Below, piece after piece: positions 22,728 through 32,829 of a stretch of 64,000 nt of DNA. Made by a program: the position numbers and the translations under genes. The stretch's first letter is position 1. Every line of letters starts with the position of its first letter. A model generated the notes under the pieces. The model was not told the DNA's origin, made no database searches, and saw nothing but the letters and a program-made list of their open reading frames with translations. The stretch is from Gliomastix tumulicola (lineage: Eukaryota; Ascomycota; Sordariomycetes; Hypocreales; Bionectriaceae): positions 3,087,336 to 3,151,335 of the forward strand of contig BCHX01000006.1 in NCBI GenBank assembly GCA_001599755.1, given 5' to 3'.

Positions 22728-23573
22728 TCAATTATCGCGAAGCTTGTCAGGACCGGAGATCCCGCCAGATGTCTCCGGGGCATGCTCAGGCTTCTGCGTG
22801 GCAGGCGACACAGTCGATGTGGGAGCAGTGGACGGTTCCACGGGCCTCAGGTCTTGCGACTTTCGTCGGGGCGCCTCGTTTGTCGTCCTCTCTCGGTCCT
22901 CCTCGTAGTTCTTGGACGCACGACCGAGCTTGAGCTCCTTCTTGGTCGTGTGGTACATCTGCTCAATGACCCTCACTTCGTGGTAGACGTCCATGACCGG
23001 GTTCGCGAGACACAGCTCGCGCTCCCGCTGCTCGATGTACTCCCGAATCTTCTTCCACTCGAGCTCGTGATGCTTCAGCGACTCCGGATACCCGCTACCC
23101 TTGACGTACGCGAGCGCGCCCGCAAAGATGGTATTGATGGCACCCAGCCCCGTGATGGCGCGGTGCGACCCGTTGGACGCCGCCACGGCCGTGATGGCCG
23201 CGCCGATGACGATCTGCAGACCGAGGCAGATGTGGATGCCGGCCGAGATGAGGCGGTACGACTTCTTGGAGCGGCGCTCCTCGCGGATGACGCGCGTGTA
23301 GAGGCCGATGTTGGCGGCGGAGCGCGCCGCGTAGCCGCCGCGGTTGATGGCCGGGACGGTGTCGATGCCCGTGAGGGTGCGGAAGACGAGGAGGCGGTCC
23401 TGCGAGGGGATGAGCTCGCTTGGGTCGACGGACATGATGGTGTTTGTGCGGTTGTCGCCGCGGATGGACTCGGTGGTGGGCGGGTAGCCCTTTTCTTCCC
23501 TGTCCATGGGGGCGGCGGTGCCCTGCGAGGGCGTGGTGAGGCGGCCTAGCAGTCGTCTTGCGAGGCCGGACAT
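22728..23573 (-). CDS. Fungal SLATT-domain two-TM membrane protein
   Basis: This single-exon minus-strand gene encodes 281 residues, starting MSGLARR at 23573. The frame stays open upstream but becomes low-complexity, so I chose the ATG next to the conserved region. Residues about 60-190 contain the expected order: LIPSQDRLLVFRTLTGI, an AAxIGLYxRVIREERR-type amphipathic helix, two hydrophobic segments (GIHICLGLQIVIGAAITAVAA and AINTIFAGALAYVKGSGYP), then an EWKKIREYIEQRE helix. This matches the fungal SLATT domain (SMODS and SLOG-associating two-TM effector). Bacterial SLATT proteins are proposed pore-forming effectors of nucleotide-signalling defence systems; the fungal role is unknown. The C-terminal 70 residues are Pro/Thr-rich and charged, likely cytosolic and disordered. 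Confidence 0.82.
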   Translation of the reverse strand: MSGLARRLLGRLTTPSQGTAAPMDREEKGYPPTTESIRGDNRTNTIMSVDPSELIPSQDRLLVFRTLTGIDTVPAINRGGYAARSAANIGLYTRVIREERRSKKSYRLISAGIHICLGLQIVIGAAITAVAASNGSHRAITGLGAINTIFAGALAYVKGSGYPESLKHHELEWKKIREYIEQRERELCLANPVMDVYHEVRVIEQMYHTTKKELKLGRASKNYEEDRERTTNEAPRRKSQDLRPVEPSTAPTSTVSPATQKPEHAPETSGGISGPDKLRDN

Positions 23574-25514
23574 CTTTAAAGGGTGAGGGGAGGAGAGGAT
23601 GGAAGGTTGAGGAAGTGGTCTCGATGGGAGAGGCACTTGGATATGTGAAGCCAGAGCCAACAAGAGTGAGGAGAGGAGAGGAGAGAAGTAGGACAGAGAA
23701 ATGCAGAGCAGCAGGAGATGAACATAAAGCAGCAGATGACGGCAGAACTCAAGACAAATGCTACTAGCAGACGCGCCAAGTTGAGCCGTCTTATACGGAC
23801 CACGGACTGCGGGACGAGCCAGCCCTTGTCCCATGCAAATCACAACACAGGCGTATCATCGGGCCGCCACCCCCCATCCTCTGCCGCACCTTATCTCTGC
23901 ACTCTCTCTCCTGACCTGCCCGATGGAACATCTTTTCTTCTTCCATACCATCGCCCGATGGTCGAGCAGAAAGAAAAACAATTTCGGCCGATGGACACCT
24001 CAAGAGGGGGGAGGAGGCAACTCAGCTTTCCACTTCACAGCACCTGCAGCCAACCCTTTCCCAAAGTAGAACATCCCTGCTCGAGGAAACCGGGGGTCTG
24101 GGAAGGTGATTGGCGCGGACGGGGCCAACGCCGGCAGATTGGAGTGGGACAGGAGTCAACTGGAGTCAACTGGACATCTGCTCTGGGACGCTGCAGTGCA
24201 CCATCGCTGTGCTGGTTCTGCTGCGGTGCTTCTCGCCCGGGATGCGTTGATTCGCTGTGTTGAGGGGGTCAGTTAATGTCTCGGGACGGGTCAGATGCGA
24301 GCCACTTTCGGGATGGTGGGCGAGCGAGACGGGCCCTTTGATGACGGTCAGACATGGCTGGCGCAGGGTTCGAGAGCCAGGTTCCAGAGCTGGGTTCAAG
24401 AGGAGGGTTCCATCCACGGCCATGGATGCATGTCTCACTCTCTCATGTTGTGCATTACGAGGACCTGTTCCTGTCGTGCATTCGGAGGCAGCCGACGTGT
24501 GTTTAATCCGTGTTACCATTCCAGTCGAGACCCGTCCGAATGTTCACCACGCCTGTGATGTGATGCCCACCAGACCAGCAACGTTATCCTCTGAGCCCTC
24601 ATACGGCAGGCCGTCGCACGCCAAGCACGCTGAACCCCTCTCAGCTCATCTCGCCACGGACCTTATCCCCTCCTCGGGTCATTGAGCAGCCGTTGCCTCA
24701 ATCTGCAAATGCCGGGGTGCAGTGACCTTAGCGCTCTGGAGGTCGACTTAGAGGGCAGCCCTAAGGCAGGCTAAAAGTGGTGGGCGAGACGCTAAAAGAA
24801 ACCGCCGGTCAGTTGCCGCCCGCTGACCAGAATAGCGGCCGGCTGCTACTCGCGGGAATCCTCCGGCCGGTTGTTGCCTAGATGCCCAACGGCTGCTGTG
24901 CGCAGCAGCGCAGCAGGTTAGCGAAGCACGACAGTTGTCCGTCAGTCAACGGCTATCATCCTACAAATCAGCTGTGACAACGTGTATTTTTCCTGCAAGT
25001 ATTGGCTGGCTCGCATCTGCCCATCAAAGATGTGATTTATCCGTGCGGGACGCCATTCTTGGTGGCGGTGTCGATCATCCTCGGGCGCTGGGATTGCCCC
25101 AGCAAGCTGGCAATGGGCGAAATGGAGTCACCGTAGGCAAGCAGCAGCCACATTCCTTCAGGCCTGACCAGCTCATCGCCATGACGTTGGTTCTTTCACG
25201 GGGACCGTCGAATAGAGGAGGTCACGATAGGCCGACATCCGTCCAGCGTGATTAGCAAGCCACTCAGTGTCTGTCTCCTGTGGCTGCTCAGCTTCGACGT
25301 GGCCCGGGGCTTGCTCTTTTCCGGCAGTGTCCTGCACGCTGGGATCACGATCTGCACTGTTCATCTCTGTTCTGCACTGACGGTGGAGCGCTACAGGGCA
25401 TCTAGGCATCGAAATCCTCGGACCTTTATTCCACTAAAAAAAAACAAAATACGACGAACAAACGAAAGATACACGGACAAACGAGAAATAATCAAGCCGA
25501 ACCTGCATACTCAC
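23574..25514. other. Intergenic, 1.9 kb, no supported gene
   Basis: The left part is the SLATT gene promoter. Frames at 23718-24263 and 24257-24685 have no domain. A G/C-rich stretch with repeated GCCGG and GCAGC words lies near 24780-24930. Nothing else is recognised. Confidence 0.4.
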
Positions 25515-27525
25515 TTAACTACCGTTGGCCAATCCCTCCCGCGAAAGCACCCTGTCCAGCACCGTGGCAAGCTTCGCCTCGCTCTCGGGAAGCATCGTCT
25601 TCGATCGCCACGCCACGAACCGATCCGGGCGAACAAGGACGCATCCGTCCTCCTCGATGCCCCGGATGTTCTGCCACATGCGGTAGACATCGTGGTACTC
25701 CAGCCCAAAGCCGATGCCGACCGACTTGAGAGGGATCCCCGTCCGCTCGGCGATGTTGGCAGTAGCCGTAGCCCATGCCTGGCCGCGGGGGCCGTAGAAG
25801 AGGACGAACGAGCCCTTGCCCGCGACGTCGTGCGTCGAGATCTCCTTGTGCAGCGTCGGGACGTCGATCCAGGCGTGCGGCAGTCTGCTGCCGGGGTACG
25901 TGCTGATCTGCATGGTGGTGACGTGGTCGCCCACGATCTCCGGCCGAGGCTCGGTCTCGTCGTCGAGGTAGACGGCGCTGGACACGTAGAACTGGTTCAT
26001 GGCGAGGCCCATGGCGTGTCCTTCCCTCTTCTTGCGCTCGAGAGCCTTCCAGAGCCTGGTGCGACGGGCGGTGCCCTCGTCCGTCTGCTCGTAGAGCTCT
26101 TCGATCTGGCGAGCGCCCTCGTCGGCCGTCTCGGCCAGCAGGCCCAGGGCGTCCGAGATGGCAATGCTCTCCCGGAAACACTCATTCGCCTCGGCCACCA
26201 GGCTCGCGCCCACGGGCTGACGTTCAACGCTGAAGGTATCGAGTAGGCCCGGACCAGCGTGTCCCTTAGTGACGTAGGCAGCCTTCCAGCCCAGATTGTA
26301 GGCATCCTGGATGCAGGTGTTGCTGCCCAGCCCATGCGTAGGCGGGTGCTGATGCGCCGCGTCGCCGAGGATGAAGACGTCCTGCCCGTCGCTGTACCTG
26401 TCGGCGACATTCTCCCGCACGAACCAGCCGTCGACGCGCAGGACCTTGACGTCGACCGTGTCGTCCCCGATCAGCGTCTTGATGTGCGCATTGAGCTCCG
26501 GGTCGTCCGGGCTCAGCGTCTTGGCGATGTTCTCCGAGCTGCCCGGGATGACCAGCACCATCATCCACTCCGACCACGGCCTCACCATGCGGATGAGCGG
26601 CGCGGGGCCGAACCGCGACTTGATGTCGGGCCGCGTGATCCAGTGCAGCTGCGCGCCCCTCGAGCGCATCAGGTGCTCCAGGTCCGCGTTGAAGAGGACG
26701 TTGACGGCCGCGGCCTGCGACGGCTTCTTCTGCAGCGTGAAGCCAAACGACCGCGACACCTGGCTGCGTCCGCCGTCGGCGCCAAAGAGGAAGCGGGTTT
26801 TGATTATGTACTTGATGCCCGTCGTGATGTCCTCGACCTGGCACACAACGAGGCCGCTCGAAGGGTCCCGCTCAGCGGCCGTGAGCTTCGTGTTGAAACG
26901 GATGGGGAAGCCGTGGTCGGTGGCATATCTGACGAGGAGCGGCTCCACGAGAGTCTGTGGGAGGTCGATATAGCGGCATGGAGACGCCGTCGCAATGTCT
27001 CTCTGGGTGTTTCCCAATTAGTTCGATACCAAAGTAAGTAGAGAAGGCGGCACAAGACACGAACCTCATTGTCTGGGTGGCCTCCCCAGGTCTGGACCTT
27101 GCCGTATTCGACTCCAGTGAGACTCCGAACCCATCGATGGGCCTGGAGGTGCTGGCCCACGTATCCGAGGCGCTTCACGTCTGGCTCGAGTCCGATGTCG
27201 CGGAAGCACTCTGCAGAGAAGTAAGGTTAGGCTATGGCACATCCATCGTGGAACGAATAAGGTAGCTCACCCAAGACAAAGGGGTTGTTCAGGTGTGCTC
27301 GCGGCGTATCAGCCGTACCCGGCGCCGCGGCAATGACGATGCCCTTGAGCCCTAGATCATCCAAGCATATGTCAGCAAAGGGGTCCTCTGGAAGGGTCCT
27401 CCAGATCCCCAAGACTTTTGAGAATAGCTTCTCTCACCATTCTGTCCGAGGAAGGACGCCAGTCCGGCGCCAGCGGGTCCAGCACCCACGACGAGGAATT
27501 CAGTCTCGATGGCGTTAGAAGACAT
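25515..27525 (-). CDS. FAD-dependent phenol 2-monooxygenase-type aromatic hydroxylase
   Basis: Four exons on the minus strand (27438-27525, 27271-27351, 27065-27210, 25515-27002) join in phase to 600 residues. The N-terminus has the Rossmann FAD motif GAGPAGAGL. A second FAD-contact motif is ILGDAAHQHPPTHGLGSN in the middle, followed by IQDAYNLGWKAAYV. The C-terminal third matches the thioredoxin-like dimerisation domain of phenol hydroxylases (FVLFYGPRGQAW, then VGIGFGLEYHDVYRMW and VLVRPDRFVAWR). By family knowledge it uses NADPH and O2 to ortho-hydroxylate phenolic rings. The exact substrate is unknown; it may degrade plant phenolics or modify a secondary metabolite. No signal peptide is seen. 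No biosynthetic backbone gene lies nearby, so a catabolic role is the simpler reading. The third intron has a less common GTTCGT donor. Confidence 0.92.
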
Positions 27526-28605
27526 CGTGTTGGTTCTTTCTTGCGAAGGATGTGTTTAGGTCTAAGAATGGATGCCGAAATCGATAGTATATATGCCAAT
27601 CTGTGTGTGCTCGTGTCTACTGCAAATTCTAGTTGTTACTCGTCTCTCTTTTTAACAATGTCTGGGCAACTCTATTCCATCATCAGGCGATGGTATTCAT
27701 ACTCTCGGCTCGGACGCCCGAGCCATCGGCGGTGAGCCTCTCCCACGCGGCACATCCCGTGATGACGCCTGTGGCGTTGCGTTGTCAGCAAACGACCTAG
27801 TCAAGTTCAGCCCTCCGAGAACGAGCACGACGCCAAGAAGGGTCCTTCTACGACTTAGATCCTGCATACATGGCATGACATGTCAGGTGATAAGAGAAGC
27901 CATCGTCATCGATGCATGGCGCCTTACCCCAGACTACCTGGTCACCTTCAGCCCTCCGAGACTCCATTCTCACAAAGCCGCCCCATGTGACCGAATGGTA
28001 TTGCATACCCATGCCTCGAGTGGGACGCGCACGAATAGCCGTAGCAATCGGCGTGGGGAGGGCGTCACCCCCCAGACCCTTAGAATCAAGACGGAGCGAC
28101 ATGTCCGGAGTTGGCTCGTGGCAGAAAGAAAACATGAGACGTCCCATGTAGCAAATTGTAGGGCCACGCGTCTCGAGAATTTCTTCCACTACGTTGCCCG
28201 TGTCCACAAAGCCACCTCATACTTGGGCTCGGCGGTTGCCTATACGGTGATAACCCATACCACTCCGAGTGAACCCCGGAGCTCGATCTGGCTCGCGGCC
28301 GAGACGTAACTAGAGGGCACAAAGCAGATGCTAAAGAGCAGGGAAGATAGCGGAACATCGGCACGACTCGGTCAAGGTATGAAATCCTGCTTTGATCTAA
28401 CTCTCTCTATTGCCTCTATTCCATAGGCTCTATCGATGCGTCTCACCAAACCATCTAACGGAACATACCGTCTCCTTCAATCCTTGTAGATATCCGAATC
28501 ACTGCAAGACGTTACTGTTAGCCGACCGTCCCCAAAAGATCGATCCAGAGTATCATCAAAACACACTCTGATGGGTAAAGGCCACGGAAGGAAACATCGC
28601 GACAC
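27526..28605. other. Intergenic with a short imperfect direct duplication
   Basis: This contains the promoter of the monooxygenase and the 3' flank of the amylase. The 15-mer at 27806-27820 recurs exactly at 27947-27961, with looser flanking similarity. No gene is supported. Confidence 0.45.
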
Positions 28606-30333
28606 TTACAAGTTCTCGCCAAACCGCTCCCTCCCCTCGGCATCATTCTTCACCCAGACACTGACGCTGCACTGTCCGCAGGTAAACTCGCCGAAGCCGT
28701 CCTCGCCAATGACGACCTCGCCCTTGGACCAGCCCAGCACATCCGTCCACGTCTCGCCCGCGTGCTGCTCGCCCACGTGCATCTTCTTGGTCCCGGCGCC
28801 CGCGTTGCTCACCACCACCGCGCTGCCGAAGGGCCGGTCGTGGGTGCCGTAGCGGACCCATCCGAGGCAGGTCGCGTAGTCGAAGTAGTCGGCCTGCTCG
28901 CCGTACGAGTACAGCTTGCGGGCGAGCATGAGGCGGGGGAGGATACCGCCGCAGGAAGGGGGGAACTCGTGCTCGCCCTTGATGCCGTACAGGTCGCCGT
29001 ACCAGACGCAGGGGTAGCCGTCCACGCGGAGGAGGATGAGGGAGTACGCGATGGGCTTGAACCAGTCGGCGATCGGGGCCTCGAGAGCCTGGTACGGCTG
29101 GGTGTCATGGTTCATGACAAGGGTCTGTGTTCAAAGATGATGTCTCGCGCGTCAACAATGATCGTTCCTCCCCCATGAAAAAAGGCCGCGTGCACCACCA
29201 GTAAACTCACCACTGCGCAGACAGGTCGGGCCTGCACGAGCGTGTCATCAAACACCTGGCGAAGATCGGCGCCCTCCGCCTGGCTGATGGCGCTGAAGTT
29301 GTGCACCAGCGGGGCATCAAACAGCGAGAACTTCTGGTCCATGCGGTCGAGGTAGCTGTTCATGTCGTCGAGGCTGTCCTTCCAGAACTCGCCGACGAAG
29401 AACCAGCCCTTGCCGTACTTCTCGTCCATCTGCTGGACAAACTTCTCCAGGAAGTCGGCGCTGAAGTGCTTGATGGCATCGAAGCGGATGCCCTTCAGGG
29501 GAAGCTCGGCAGCAAGCCACTTGCCCCAGGCAAGGACGTCAGCCTCGACCTCGGGATGGGAGTAGTCGAGGTCAGAGCCCATGAGGTAATCACTATGAAC
29601 TCATGTGAGTGATGCATTCTCGTCAGTACATTCAGATGTCGACTCACTAGTTGCCCTTCTCATCGTCAACATCCGGGACATCCGCCCAGCCCTCACCCTG
29701 ATCACCCAGGATCTTGTAGATAGCCGACTTTTTGTTCGCCGCATTGTAATCGACGCCGCTGAAGTGGTACCAATGGTACTTCTGGCTGCTGTACTTGTCA
29801 CCACGGCCGGGGAAGTCGAAGCCAACCCACGCCTCGATCTCATACGGGTCACTGACACGCTTGGTTCGGTCCTCGGGGTCAACTTCCATGGCCTTGCACT
29901 TCTCCTTGCGGTCCGCAGCGAAGCGATGATTCAGGACGGCATCCCAATAGATACCGACGCCATTCTCGTTGGCCGTCTTGCAGAGCGCCTGGAGCTCCTC
30001 CTTGGTGCCCCATTTGGTGCCAACGGATCCCTTCTGATCGAATTCACCAAGGTCGTAAAGGTCGTAGATATCGTACCCGTTGCCGTTCTTACCAGAGGCC
30101 TTGCAGCTATAGATAAGGAAATCACGGAATGAGTCCAAGGTTCGGCTTGAGGCAAAATGGGATAGTGCAAAGCAGACTCACCCAGGAGGGATCCAGATGT
30201 TGTCGATGCCCCATGCCTTGAGCTGCGGGATGTGCTCCTTCAGGCGCTGCCAGTGCTTCTGATCGGCGGGGACATACCACTCGAAGCCCTGCATCATGGT
30301 CATGTTCTCGGGGGTCGGCTCATCTTGCGTCAT
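28606..30333 (-). CDS. Intracellular alpha-amylase, GH13 (bacterial-type, GH13_5-like)
   Basis: Four exons (30182-30333, 29648-30106, 29211-29592, 28606-29124) encode 503 residues. It starts directly with MTQDEP and NMTMMQGFEWYVP and has no signal peptide, so it should be cytosolic. Catalytic residues are visible: nucleophile Asp242 (GIRFDAIKHF), acid/base Glu272 (FFVGEFW) and transition-state Asp338 (MNHDTQ). Their spacing (30 and 66 residues) matches that of Bacillus-type liquefying amylases. The LKAWGIDNIWIPP, YDIYDLYDLGEF and YWDAVLNHR segments are the usual (beta/alpha)8 barrel landmarks. By family knowledge it hydrolyses internal alpha-1,4 bonds of glucans. In fungi this intracellular group has been linked to alpha-glucan or glycogen metabolism rather than starch feeding. 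A small upstream in-frame ATG at 30363 would add ten residues and is less likely. Confidence 0.93.
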
Positions 30334-32829
30334 CGTGCCTAGCGGATCGGCGAGGCAGAGCACACAATGCTCTCACTTGCTCGGGGGTAGATGCTTTTTT
30401 CTTTCTTGGGCCTGGACAGCTCAAAACACGCGTGCGAGATATCCGAGACAGAGATATGGAAGCTTTTAGTAGAATTAAAAAGCCGCAAGTCCCTGAGGTC
30501 GATCGGCTGTGCTGGCTAGTGTAGCCGCAATCTGAGATCTCGATGCAATCGATAGTCCAGCCCAAAATCAAGGAAATGGGTGAGGCGTCAGCAAGTCTGT
30601 CCAATCTGTCTCCACCACCAGGAGTCTAGACTCCGGAATTTTCGTACCAGACTGAATATAAGGGCTCTGGGGGACGTCGCCAGCTATGACGTCAAGGTCC
30701 CCGATATCAAGGAACCGGGCGTTTTTGTCCTGCATATATCAGTCCACGTTCGGACCTTATCGCCTCTATTTCTCTCTGCTGATTATGCACGTGCAATTTG
30801 CCAAACAGGCCTCTGGGCGTACAATGACATCTTACACGGTGGCCGAGGTCATCTTGGGGGCCGAACGACGTCACCCCCTGCTTGACAATCAACCGCACGA
30901 CCATTTCCATGCCGAACTTGAAAGTGCAGCGGATTTCCAAGTACAGTTGTCTAATGAGATCTCAATTCGGGGACTGGTGACCCCGCTATCAACACCATAG
31001 GCCTGGGGTATCAGGGACCGCTTACACCTCAAGCTGATACTCATGAAGCTCATGAAGCCGTCACGTCGCTATCCATCGATCTTGATATTGCATCCATAAA
31101 AATCCGTGATCCTTGGCCGTTCTCTTGTTGCATGACCTATGGCCGTTTTTATTCATATCTACTCATGATACATAATATCGATGCTGATACGACCGACCGA
31201 CGTACCTGGAGATCAGCAAGGTATTCTACCGTTTGAAAAGCACATGGCGAAGTTCTCCTCCAAACAATAATTCTGGAGATGCTACTCTGAGCGATATTAT
31301 ATCGGATAATAAAGGGATTATTCACGGAGGGCAACACCAGCGCAGCATTCGGAGCCGAGTGAGCTATTCGATAAAGCCCCAGCAAGACGCCAGGTTGGCT
31401 CTTGCCTTCAGCCACAATCCTTTCCGACTAATATCTCGCCTTTTCCTAGGCGTTTTAGTGGTCCCTAACTATTTTACTTCCTTCCAGGTTGACTTCATGG
31501 ACTTTCTTGGGCCAGGACCTGCCTGCATCTCGCACGATTTACACCGAACATGCGAGCAAATATTGTCCACTGAGAACCCTGGACAGTGCAAACGAGCCTT
31601 TATGGTGTGGCAACTCGATTCCTTCGTACTCACGGGCTCTAGTTGTAATTCGTGGCGCCGTTCGCGCGATTATCCATGGCTCGACACAGTTGTGGGAGCT
31701 CGCCCTTCTTCGAGCTTCCCAATACGATCACAGAACTAACTCCTAACTTCAAATGCCCCTCATCGTGTTCGTTAACCAAGACCTTTGGCCCTTCGAGTGG
31801 CGTTGAGCCAGTTGGATTGGGAGGCCTCTTGAAAGAAGCCAAGGAGCTGCAAGTGCTTGATAGCGGGCTTCTGTCTGCACGAGAAGCATGGCCAATAGGC
31901 TAGAACGAGCGATATTGAGTTGCGGTAGAGACACAAAGACTTGGCGCAATCGTATATACTGCCCACATCCCGAGCAGGATAGCAAACAGCCCCTTCACAT
32001 TTACCCATCCACTGAGGGTGTTCGGTCGCCGGGTTCAAACCAACTACCGAGCGCACATCGATTCGTCCACCCGAAGTCATCTGGATACACAAGGGTCGAG
32101 ACCCCGGACGATGGATCGCTCCCTGTCGTGCCTGTCATTCCCGACTGACGCAGGGATCACGCCGAGTAGCTACCGAAAGGCGGCATCGCTCACCAATGCT
32201 ACTGAGGTGAATACGGTCCCTCTTCACTAGCATGCCATACCAACCCAAGGAACCCACAAGCCCAAGTCCATCCTCAAGAACACCATCGTTCTAGAGTGTC
32301 GATGGAATACCCTTCCCTCGCCGAGAGGAGAACACCCGATTGGCAGGGCTATGCTGGAGACCCCGGAAGGTCCCGTCCCACAGATAAGGCCAGGACCCAA
32401 CGCCTGGGGTGAACAGGCCTCGTATTCAAAAATTAGGAGGCCCTTGGCCTGCATTTGGTGACACTGGCAGCTTCCTCTTGCGGTAAAGCCACCGTCGACC
32501 TCCCATGGGAGCCTGTCAACGAAGTCGCCATCCCTCGCGCGCAGCACGCTACTCGCTTTGTTCTCGCGTGAGGGTTTATAAGTTGCACACTATGAGGTAC
32601 TACATCTCGTGTTTCTGATAGAACTTGGCTGCGATAGGAAGGTTGGCGTCGTGCAATGCTCTTGGCCTGCCGTCTCGTGATATCCGAATAGCATCGCTCT
32701 CGTCAAGACAACCTGCCGGCCGGAGTCACAGGTCTACGGATATAAGAGCAGAGGCCCAGCATTGGGATTGGATTTCCCGGCTTCCAAGGGACAGCGACGC
32801 GACAATCTCAGATCGGAGTCTCTAGCATC
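30334..32829. other. Intergenic, 2.5 kb, no supported gene
   Basis: Several frames around 31200-32550 exist on both strands but overlap each other without domains or codon character. A GGTTCAAACC word at 32032 is not part of a foldable tRNA. I see no terminal repeats. Confidence 0.45.
32741..32746 (+). promoter_or_regulatory. TATA-like TATAAG upstream of subtilase 2
   Basis: TATAAG lies 89 nt before the ATG at 32830, a plausible core-promoter position. Only position and sequence support it. Confidence 0.35.

Noticed and set aside
22701..23549. Plus-strand ORF of 282 aa opposite the SLATT gene
   Set aside because: Arg/Asp/Val-rich mirror translation of a real minus-strand gene with recognisable TM domain.
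25515..27525. Secondary-metabolite gene cluster around the monooxygenase
   Set aside because: No polyketide synthase, peptide synthetase, terpene enzyme or pathway regulator is present in the window.
32020..32060. GGTTCAAACC word suggesting a tRNA T-loop
   Set aside because: Flanking bases do not form the T-stem, anticodon arm or acceptor stem.
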